This document shows positions 55,908 to 64,000 of a stretch of 64,000 nucleotides of DNA, in pieces; the stretch's first letter is position 1; each line of letters opens with the position of its first letter. Under the pieces are notes generated by a model, which saw only the letters and a list, made by a program, of their open reading frames with translations, ran no database searches and was not told the origin of the DNA. The translations under genes and the position numbers were made by a program. This DNA comes from Krasilnikovozyma curviuscula (lineage: Eukaryota > Basidiomycota > Tremellomycetes > Cystofilobasidiales > Mrakiaceae): the NCBI GenBank assembly GCA_014825775.1, contig MVAQ01000074.1, positions 1 to 64,000 of the forward strand, in the 5' to 3' direction.

Positions 55908-58863
55908 CTACATTGACCAGACCTTAACTACACTGTCATTACCACCCGAGACCATATACTTGTCTATGTAACGCATTGTAGTAGCTGGCTTAGTATGTCC
56001 GTTTGTCATCAGGACTGAATTTTGAGAGGAGACGCGGTTGTGGACCTATTGCAGAAATAATAGAAGTGTCAAACGGACTCAACCCTATCAGGACAGAAGA
56101 TCAGGTAACTGACCTGCACGCCGTTTTCACCAGTGCAGGCGACAATTTTCCTTGAGTCAAATTGAAGATCTGTAACTGGATACTCGAAACGGAGTACATC
56201 ACTAACTCCGCCAGTTCCTGCATAGAGTAAGAGAGATTAGACGAATCCTATAAATGAACCAATGGACCATCAAAGCTTACTGAGATCCCAGATTCGAATG
56301 GTCTTATCCAGAGATCCAGAAATGATATGAAGCTCATCAAATTGAATACAGGTAACAGGCCCAGTATGTCCTACCAGAGTTCGATGAGCTTGACCAGTAC
56401 GCACTAGAAGGGTGAAGCCAGCGACGTCAGGAAAAGGTTGGCCCAGGAAGTAAGAATTGCTCATTATCTTACTGTCCCACATTCTTACACCACCGTCACC
56501 CGACCCACTAGCAAGCGCATATCCCCAGAACTGAACACCGCCGACGAAGTCCTGGTACATCTCCCAGCTGCCATCGCTCGCTGGTGACGTCGGGACACTG
56601 AAGGTACCACCAACATTCAAAAGACTAGCTCCTGGGAGACCGTAAGATCCACCGGGAGTTGGGATAGGTTCAGAGTAGAGGGAAGAGGTCATTGGTGGGT
56701 TGAGAGGGTGCGAGATTGCCCAAAGGATATCCATTGTTTGGACACATTGACCAGTCTAGCAAGATGATGATGGCTCTGTTCAGAGTAGCGAATAAGGCGT
56801 AAGGGTATAATGAGACTCACGTTAACATCCCATTGACGGAGAGTCTTATCGGAAGATCCAGTAATCTGAAGGAGACGGAAACGACAACGTTCAACATACA
56901 GGAGCCAATACCTCGAAGTAGAGATGAACATACCAAGCACGAATCTTCAAAGTGAAGCGCTGTGACAGCTTTGCTGTGCCCCTCAAGTGTCTTAATACAA
57001 GGCCCACCTTCCTCTCCGTCCTCCTCATCCCTCTCACTGAGCCCACCACGAATAGACCCTCCCAAACTGCTATTGACCCCAACCCAATCATCATCATTCC
57101 CATTCCTTGAATCCTCAAAGTCCTCTACATTCCTCAAGTCCCACAGCTTGACGGCGCCATCTTCGCCTCCCGTGAGCACTACGTCTCCACCGTCACTCTG
57201 TACGCACTTGACGATGCCTTTATGGCCGCGGAGTTTACCGAGACTTTCTCCGGACATGAGGTCCCATGCTACGACGCTGGAATCTTGGGAGGCTGTGATA
57301 AGCATGCCGTAAGGCTCGTTGAAGTCGAGGGATGTGATGGGCGCGGAATGCTGCGAGAGGGTCATGAATGCCACACCATGCGGTAGGTCGTCGTGCTCCG
57401 AAGGAAGAAATGCTGGACCTGTAGACGAGTGAGCATGTTAGATACGTTCGAAAACTGATATTTTGACACAATCGGGTGGTGTATTAACGCGTACCTTTTC
57501 GCCGCCTTGAAGGGGTCGCGGGAGAAGCAAGCGACTTCCCTGAGTCAGAGAATCCAAGAGTAATCCGTTCAAGAACACCAGCGACTGGAAATCAGATGCG
57601 ATCAGACTGCAGCGATCGTTCGGAGGCGCAACGGTACAAACTCACGCTCATCCTCTAGCTCCAGGTCTTCTTCTTTCAGCTTCAAGAGACCATCTTCTAG
57701 CGAGGCCCGGATTTTTTCAAGCGCCATGATCTTGTTGGCTACTTCTTGAACTTCAGAATTGAGAATCGACTGCCGTCAAAGTTGGGTGGTTAAGAACGAA
57801 ACTTCAGCGGAAGTGAAAAGAAGACACGCACTCTTCGAACAACAATGTTTTCTCTATCTAACTCAATCTCCTCCTGCATCCTAACCAATTCTTCTGTAGT
57901 GAGTTTCGCTGTAACTTTTTCACCTCCTGCTCCACTGACTGCTCTTTTGGCCGCATTGATTCTCCTCATCTTCCTCCTCTCCTTCGAAGTCACATTGTTT
58001 TTCCTTCCAATTACAACACCATCATCCTCATGCTCGTTCTGCTCAAAGTCTTCCTCGTCCGACAGCCCACTTCCCGACGTCAAGAGCCCTCGACCTTGCA
58101 TGCCCAGCTTTTTCAACCCGAGCTTACCCAGCTCTTCGTCTCCACCTATGACACCCCTGACTTTCCTCCGCCTTTGTTTACCTTTCTCGGACGACGGTAT
58201 CGTCGCTTGAAACCCGCGAAGGAAGCTCACTTGAGGCACGCTTGCCGACGACGACGACTCTGGCACGGGGAACGAGAGCAGCGCCGGTGCGTTCTCGACA
58301 ATCTGTAAACTCGTCGACGTTTTCTTACGCTGCATCGATGGCATAGCGATCGGTTGGAATGTCGTTCGTAGGAGCGAGGAGGAAACGGATGATGAGGAGG
58401 AGGCTTTGGACGAGAGGTTTCGAGAGGATGCGGCCGTTCCTATCGAGTTGAGCACTCGTGGGTTCATAATCATTGGTGCAACTGTCGAGACATGATCAGA
58501 AAGATTACAGCAATGACAGGTTCAGCATTCAATTTCAAGTAGAATAATCCGTCGTATCCCATCGTTTGTCTATGCTAAAGCAACGCAGCATATGTAGTGG
58601 GACAACGAAACTCAAGACTTACGGTCTGCAAAATGCCTCGAAGTATCATTTCTATCACTGCCGTTCCTCCCAGCAGTACTCCCGTTTGACGAGCCAGTTC
58701 CAGCTCCAGCACCTTCTGAGGTGCCAGTCCAAGAGGTAGGGATCATTGATTTGGCGGTGTGAGCTGCAACTTGAAAGACGGAGGGCTCGGTGCTTTGAAG
58801 GACAGGATCCAGGGCTTGCTTAAGGGGAGGGCGCTGTTGACTTTGGGAGGACGAAGAGGCCAT
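55908..58863 (-). CDS. MDV1: Mitochondrial fission adaptor Mdv1/Caf4 (WD40)
   Basis: Adaptor linking Fis1 on the mitochondrial outer membrane to the dynamin Dnm1. Exons: 58863-58623, 58481-57832, 57769-57646, 57584-57495, 57418-56934, 56865-56821, 56755-56473, 56403-56281, 56217-56114, 56045-55908; 760 residues (yeast 714). The N-terminus is helical and basic. A coiled coil for dimerisation spans about residues 290-350 (SEVQEVANKIMALEKIRASL). Seven WD40 blades follow: LSQHSAPITSLDFNEPYGML, LRGHKGIVKCVQSDGGDVVL, LEGHSKAVTALHFEDSCLVT, GSSDKTLRQWDVN, VGHTGPVTCIQFDELHIISG, GSLDKTIRIWDLR and YMVSGGNDSVVKVWSM at the end. An acidic loop sits inside the propeller after blade 2. Caf4 is the paralogue; fungi outside yeasts usually have one such gene. 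Confidence 0.94.
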
Positions 58864-59255
58864 CTCGTCTCTGTTCTAGAGAAAAGAGAAGGAGACCTAC
58901 TTTGGGCGTCGGCAGACGTGGTGGTGACGCTTCACAACTTACCCGCTCGCCAAAAAGGTTCCAAGAAAAAAAGCGATTGACATCAAAAGGAAAGAGTCCA
59001 AGAATGATGGGGTATATATACAAATTTGTCGAAGAGGAACAAAGGTCCAAAAAAAAAAAGCAAAAAGTCAAAGAAGAAGTACCAAAGAAACTGTTATGAG
59101 AAGCGCGTCACGAAAAGGGGGGAAATCATCAAGAAAGCGTCTAATGATCAAAGAGAGACGATAGATACAGTGTGCATGTGTGGTCGTAATAGAAATAAGG
59201 GGAAAAAAGGAAAAGACAAACGCAAGGTGAATGAACACCAGAAAGGAAGTTCATC
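58864..59255. other. intergenic upstream of MDV1
   Basis: 392 bases, purine-rich on the plus strand (A/G runs at 59041-59110). Expected to hold the MDV1 promoter. No gene is seen. Confidence 0.45.
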
Positions 59256-59938
59256 CTACTCCTTCCAACCCAACAACGCTCTCGTCACACCCTCCGTAAA
59301 CGCCTCTTCCCTCGCACTAGCGACATCGATGAAGCCCCTCAACCAAAGTGTGAGGTGGAGCCCAATAACGACAGCAATGACGGCGAGGAGGACATTGATC
59401 CTGCTCGTTGGCTTTGGGCGGATGATTGTCGTCGGTTGAGGGTAGGGCGGGTTGAGGAGCTGACTGTTGCACTTGTGATCTGAGGAGGACGAAAAGGGGA
59501 AGTCGGCAGCTGACGTGCTGTTCAGGAGCGTGGGGGAGGCTGGGGTGAAGAGAATGTCTGGTGGTGGGAGTGGCGTCGAAGGGTTCTGTTCTGTTCACAG
59601 GGCGAATTCCCAACAAAACACGTGTGGTTTCTGTCATCAGTACTCTTGTTTCATTTTGGAATTGAAAGGCTGGGTGGTTACAACTCACGTATGTTGATGG
59701 ACAACTTGGGTCGATGCTGTCGATGCGAGTGTAGCTTCAACTGTTTGGATAGCGAGTACTTCTCGAAAGTGACGAGAGGGACCGGGGGTGGGCTCGAGAT
59801 TGGGAATGAGACTATCATTGGCACGCACCGTGGAGAAAGATGGGAAGGAGTCAGCCACGGCAAAGGAACGATGCAAGGGGGAAGTTCCTATGGCTAGGGA
59901 TTAGCGTGTCAGGACTTACACGCTCGTTTCTCTTCCAT
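59256..59938 (-). CDS. Small tail-anchored membrane protein, unknown
   Basis: Not recognised. Exons 59938-59920 (19 bases, MEEKRA), 59811-59689 and 59590-59256 give 158 residues. The middle is Pro/Ser-rich with a basic helix (FEKYSLSKQLKLHSHRQHRP). A single hydrophobic helix near the end (INVLLAVIAVVIGLHLTLWL) precedes a charged C-terminus (GFIDVASAREEAFTEGVTRA then LLGWKE). This is a single-pass layout with a long cytosolic N-terminus. The model rests on two introns of 108 and 98 bases; other ATGs in exon 2 could serve as starts. ER or mitochondrial outer membrane location is a guess. Confidence 0.65.
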
Positions 59939-60919
59939 CGTTGCTGCTGGCTGGTCGCGAATGTGTTCGATACACAATCAGATGGTAATAAGCTGAGGTC
60001 CAAGAGAACTAGAGAGTAAAGCAAGGGGGACTAGAGGAGCTCTTATTTCTTTTGTTGAAGGACCAAGCGCCTCTTGGAGTCCGACCGAGTAACTAGAGGA
60101 CGTTCCGAAGCAAAGAAAGGGCTGCCAAAGGGAAAGGGGGTAAGGATCGTGGTGTAAGGACTGTGGTGGTGTAAAAACCTTGGTGATTTTGAATTGGGAA
60201 AGGGGCTGAAGATGTCAAGGGGGTGTTGGTTAGGATGGAAAAAAACTTAGCTGTCGAATCCGATTTACGCTTTTTCGCGTAGAAGGTAAAAGGTGAGACA
60301 AATCAAAAACATCACGAGAGGTAGATGCAAGGTTTGCTTTTTTTTGGTACAGAGCAATTACACAAAGATTGTATCTATTATTGTTGCGTCAGGTACACTC
60401 CGTACTGATCACTATAACAAATCCCACCGATTTAAGTGGACAGCGCCACTGATAGGAGCAGACGCGACGCTGTCGCGCACACCGTCTTCTCAAAACCTCA
60501 ATCCCCCTGATTCCAATCTCGCCCACCAGGCATCTCTCTGATGCTCTACGCAGTGAAATTACCCGTCCCTCCAATAATAGGTGCCTGCCCTTGGTGGGTA
60601 GAGGTGGCGATTAAAATGGGTCGGTTGCTTCAATACTACATTGAACGGTAACGAGTTGCGTGGGTGAAATGCCGCGTAACAAGAACCCTAACCAGAGCGG
60701 CTGGGCAAGTTGGGATCTTCTTAAGAGAATGTGGAACCGCAGCGTCTTGTCACCGGCTGTGTTGAAAGGTTCGGGTCATATCATGTCCTTACAGAATGAC
60801 AGAGTTCAGGTAGAAGTGCTATAGTTGATGTTGAAGTCGATGATGTCGCTGGATATAATGGCGACCGCTTTCATGTTGAACAACACACCCGTGACCCGAC
60901 GCTATTCGCTTCTCGGTTG
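59939..60919. other. intergenic region, about 1 kb
   Basis: Between the 3' end of YPT35 and the start of the tail-anchored gene. A/G-rich on the plus strand, with short homopolymers near 60240 and 60340. Frames at 60293-60541 look random. Probably promoter. Confidence 0.45.
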
Positions 60920-61944
60920 TCAAGACGACAGAACCCACTCTCTCAAAGTACTTGTCCCTCCCAGATCCTAATACAGAGAGGAATTATACGAATTAGAGGG
61001 TTAGGATGTGATAAACACCGCTGTTGTGTATGTACAAAAACAATGTAAACTCACGTTGTTGAGCAACAGCACCGTCAACCAGTACTCCAGTTTCTTCCTC
61101 CTGGATTCCAGGAATGTGGGTCTGTACTTAGACAAGTTCGACTTTGACGGTAACGGAGGCAAGGACTTCATTTTGTCCTGATGGAAAAAGAAAGCGGAGG
61201 ATACGTCAACGTCCGCTAATGGGATACCACACCAAGTAAAACCGTCGTAAAAAAAAAAAAAACTTACAGGGTAGAGAGCCTTTAGACGTTCCTTCAAAGC
61301 ATCGAACTCTGAGTATCGTTTCCAGATAACTAGCTCTCTTCCTGCTGTTGCTGCTGCTACCCTCGACTCTGCCCCAGTAACATCGTGCGCGGCCCTCGAA
61401 TCTGTTTCCTCTACATCTTCACCTTCCTCATCGGAAGTGATATCTCTGAGCTTCAAACAAACTTGAAATACGACGAACCCCGCCCCGAACGCTGCTGCTC
61501 CCCCGGCGTCCTTCGACGAAGAGTTGACAATCTTCCAGCCAGGGATTTTGAGGGAGGTAATGAAGGTGTTGCGAGACGATTTAGAGTTATCTATCAAAAG
61601 GACACCATGGGAGTTACGGAGGGACGAGGTGGGTGAGGATGATGTACGCTGCTGGACTGTCCATGGTGTCTCCTTTCAAAGAGGGAAAAGGCAGAAGATT
61701 AGGGCTCACTCTGTTACCTAGCTGCTATTGAACACAAAGATCATAGCGATGGACGGGTACTTACATCTGACTGAAACTCGTCCAATTCATCAGCATTGGC
61801 GAGGTTCAAGCTGGATGTGTACCGCCTCAGGAGGACGGGAGGGCGGTCCTCCTGATGTTCGTGCTGTTGAACAGGGTTGAGCGCCCAAGGTGAGACTAAT
61901 GAGTAATCAGGCGGTGGAGACGATGGGATCGACGACGGATCCAT
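60920..61944 (-). CDS. YPT35: PX-domain endosomal protein Ypt35
   Basis: Phosphoinositide-binding protein that in yeast recruits Vps13 to endosomes and vacuoles. Exons 61944-61765, 61672-61268, 61177-61055 and 60967-60920 give 251 residues (yeast 214). The disordered N-terminus (MDPSSIPSSPPPDYSLVSPW) contains Pro-rich stretches that could hold a Vps13 PxP-type motif. The PX domain runs from about residue 80: FITSLKIPGWKIVNSSS, FVVFQVCLKLRDITSDEEGE, ELVIWKRYSEFDALKERLKA (the R-Y-S-E-F PI3P motif), LPPLPSKSNLSKYRPTFLES (the Pro-rich loop) and RRKKLEYWLTVLLLNN, ending REWVLSS. A poly-T run of about 14 follows the second donor. It is divergent from IST2 with 175 bases between starts. Confidence 0.88.
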
Positions 61945-62119
61945 TGCTATCGAGGAGGAAAAGGTGGCGGACAGAGCCAGAACAAAGACGCATCATTTCA
62001 ACGTTCGCTCTCCTTCGCCGTTGACCAGCCAAAATTGTCGGTTTTGATTCCATTGATAATCTCAATCAAAACCCCATTCATTTTATCTCAATAGACCCAG
62101 CCAAGGTATTGAGGACACA

Positions 62120-64000
62120 ATGAGTGCCAATGACTTTGTGCCTGTGCTAGGACAACAGATTGCTCCATCGACTACCGTGCCCAAATCTCCACTTGATGGA
62201 CCAACGGCAACCAAGAAACCAGCTGCTGCAGTCCTTACCAGAACCCCTAGAGGTCTAGGGGATATTAATACGTTTGGAACAGACTTGGTCATCCAATTCA
62301 CCACCGACGAAGACTCTAAAGCCACGAGATGTACGTTCGTCTGAACGCCTCTCTCCCTTCCACTTTCCCGACTCAGGCCTGCTTTTCTTTCCTATATCTC
62401 AGCTGAAAAAGGTGCCAAGGCTACGACAGCCCTGGTGAACCTGGTCTCCAAGTTGGAATCGACCGGTTTGATCGTCACCACCCGACCCTCGAGCTCCAAG
62501 TTTAAAGAAACCATCTGGGTGTTCATTAAAGCTCCGCCATCGCTCATCTCAACTTTACAAGCAGAAGAACGCAGCAGTACCTTTATCCACGGGGTGTCTT
62601 CGACCCCGGACGCTGGAGGTGCAGCGCAGGAGGGGGAGGGCGTCTCTGAAGCGGACCGAATCAGGCTGGTTTATGAGCTCCTGTGCAACTCAACTGCCCA
62701 GCAGGGACTTGGAATCACCCCCGGTGTCAGCGAGGGCGAGTGGAAGAACGTCAAGTCAATCTTCCCGCTGCATTGTACAAGTCTGAACAACGACTGGCTA
62801 AAGGATTGGACAAGCAAGGCCGATTGGAAGGTCGGCTTCTACATGTCTGAAAAAGGTTCGTTTTTATGTGGTCTGTGATTTTGCAGGATGTGGTGCTACG
62901 GGCTGAAACTGTTTCTTTCTATTTTATCACGCATCATTGTTAAATATAGACATCAATCGATTGCTGCACCACTATGGCCCATCAGTCGCTTTATACTTCT
63001 CATTCTTGTCATTCTACACTGTGAGCTTCATGTTTCGACCTTCTGCCACTCGCTAGGGCTGGAAACTGTATCGCTAACCGACAGCATGGTTACCCTTTCG
63101 ATAGACTGCTTGTCTGCCAATCGCTATCTTTGGACTCGGTCAATGGTTCCTAGGAAGAGCGTTTTCTTTACCTTATGCAATTGTTGTCACGCTATGGAGT
63201 GTCTGCGTCGTTGAGGTAAGCCTTCAAGCAATGCATCAGGTCTTGCAGCCCGCACTTACTCTTCATTTTGGCTTCTCGACTGAACTATTCTCTCAGGCTT
63301 GGAGGATTAAAGAAAAAACACTCTCCAAGAAGTTCAACACTTACAACATGTCATCCCTCCCGCGTCTTCGTTCACTGGCCTCTCCCTCGGCTTCAACTCG
63401 ACCTTGGTACATCCACGACATCCGCATCACGTCCTCTCTCGTACCCCTGATATTGTGCGGTATCTTCCTAGCGAGCGTCATCACGGCTATCTTTGTTCTT
63501 GAGGCATTCATCAGTCATCTGTACCATGGTCCCGGGGAGAAGCAGTTCCCCTTAGTTCCCACATTGGCATTCTCTTTGGTCGTGCCACAGATCTTGGGCC
63601 TGTATAGAAAAATCGCTCTGTGAGCCCTTTTTGTTCTGCTTTTCTCATTATTGCGGTGATGCACCCAAGCTGATTCGAATTTTTCCAATTTACCTTGCTC
63701 ATTGCACCCATGCGTTTTTCCTCGACACTAACTTCAGTAAGCTCACCCAGCTAGAAGACCATGCCTCCGTCGTGGGCTTCGAAGACTCCCTCACTCTCAA
63801 GACGTTCAGTCTCAACTCGATCGTGGCCTACCTAAACCTCTTCCTCAGCGCATACTGCTACATACCATTCGGATCCCAACTGATGGACGTCGTCGACACT
63901 ACCCTCTTTGGCATGGACCACATGCAGCAGGATAGTATCCAAGAGGGAATTACTAATGTGCTTGCGAACGTCACTGGCGTCGCTGATGGAGGACCAACGG
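62120..64000 (+). CDS. IST2: Ist2/anoctamin (TMEM16) ER-plasma membrane tether, 3' truncated by window
   Basis: Anoctamin-family protein; yeast Ist2 bridges cortical ER and plasma membrane. Visible exons: 62120-62330, 62403-62855, 62950-63020, 63105-63215, 63297-63619 and 63738 onward; 477 residues are seen and the frame is still open at 64000. The cytosolic N-domain reads FGTDLVIQFTTDEDSK, KATTALVNLVSKLESTGLIV and RIRLVYELLCNSTAQQGLGI. Helix 1 begins NRLLHHYGPSVALYFSFLSF, then PIAIFGLGQWF, VVTLWSVCVVEAWRIKEKTL and PLILCGIFLASVITAIFVLE, followed by SIVAYLNLFLSAYCYIPFGS. These are the usual anoctamin blocks. For exon 4 the ACTGCTTGT join after GATAG is the only one that restores the family pattern. 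Confidence 0.92.

Noticed and set aside
57845..58210. 121-codon plus-strand frame with apparent membrane helices
   Set aside because: Antisense shadow of the basic MDV1 N-terminus; Lys/Arg/Glu codons read backwards give Leu/Phe/Ser.
1..64000. Search for transposons, tRNA, rRNA, CRISPR, viral or toxin genes
   Set aside because: No transposase, reverse transcriptase, terminal repeats, T-loop consensus, repeat-spacer array or viral gene was recognised by eye. A tRNAscan and repeat search would be needed to exclude small items.

Overview
The window is nuclear DNA from a basidiomycete fungus. Almost every gene is broken by many introns of about 45-110 bases, with GT(A/G)AG(T/C)-like donors, CTAAT/CTGAC-like branch sequences and acceptors that are often AAG or GAG instead of CAG/TAG. 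Genes lie close together on both strands, spaced by a few hundred bases. Fungal gene families (NIC96, LAC1, plasma phospholipase B, RIB5, MDV1, YPT35, IST2) sit beside a DUF6534-like seven-helix membrane protein, a family I know mainly from basidiomycetes. A Tremellomycete-like yeast or a related agaricomycotine is my best guess, held with moderate confidence. I see no bacterial, viral, transposon, CRISPR, rRNA or tRNA feature. Exon boundaries were worked out by hand by joining GT-AG pairs that keep frame, so single junctions may be off even where the gene call is firm.

Layout. 0.3-10.1 kb: NIC96 (+), then a minus-strand run of LAC1 ceramide synthase, an atypical phospholipase B and the GID E3 ligase RMD5. 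10.8-16.0 kb: exosome subunit RRP45 (+), converging on an RMND1/DUF155 mitochondrial protein and UTP18 (both -). 17.0-25.8 kb: an unknown coiled-coil protein, an MFS exporter, RIB5 riboflavin synthase and a long disordered FCP1-like (DLNET) protein, all on +. A possible membrane micro-protein lies on - between the last two. 25.8-34.4 kb: a gene-poor stretch, a triple CCCH zinc-finger protein (-), a poorly resolved unknown gene with a possible frameshift (-), a small coiled-coil protein (-), and a glutamine-rich coiled-coil protein (+) whose start codon is only 29 bases from the previous gene's. 34.6-39.4 kb: the DUF6534-like membrane protein and a cytochrome P450, both on -. 40.3-47.5 kb: a CAJ1/DJP1-type J protein with a histidine-rich tail (+), TRF4 poly(A) polymerase (-) and an AlkB dioxygenase with a GRF zinc finger (-). 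48.1-54.9 kb: a small mitochondrial protein (+), GET2 (-) and VPS38/UVRAG (+). 55.1-64.0 kb: an L51/S25-type mitoribosomal protein, MDV1, a tail-anchored unknown and YPT35 (all -), then IST2/anoctamin (+), which runs off the right edge.

How the genes relate. This is ordinary eukaryotic gene order with no operon logic. Some shared promoters may couple expression, notably the divergent YPT35/IST2 pair (175 bases between starts) and the 31.8 kb pair. RRP45 and TRF4 both serve nuclear RNA surveillance (exosome and TRAMP). LAC1, GET2, IST2, YPT35, VPS38 and MDV1 all act on ER, endosome, vacuole or mitochondrial membranes, but I see no evidence that they are co-regulated. I found no clear new multi-gene system. 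The most notable items are protein architectures (FCP1-like DLNET protein, AlkB plus GRF finger, His-tailed J protein, atypical phospholipase), extreme micro-exons, the acceptor usage, and three candidate unannotated minus-strand transcripts.
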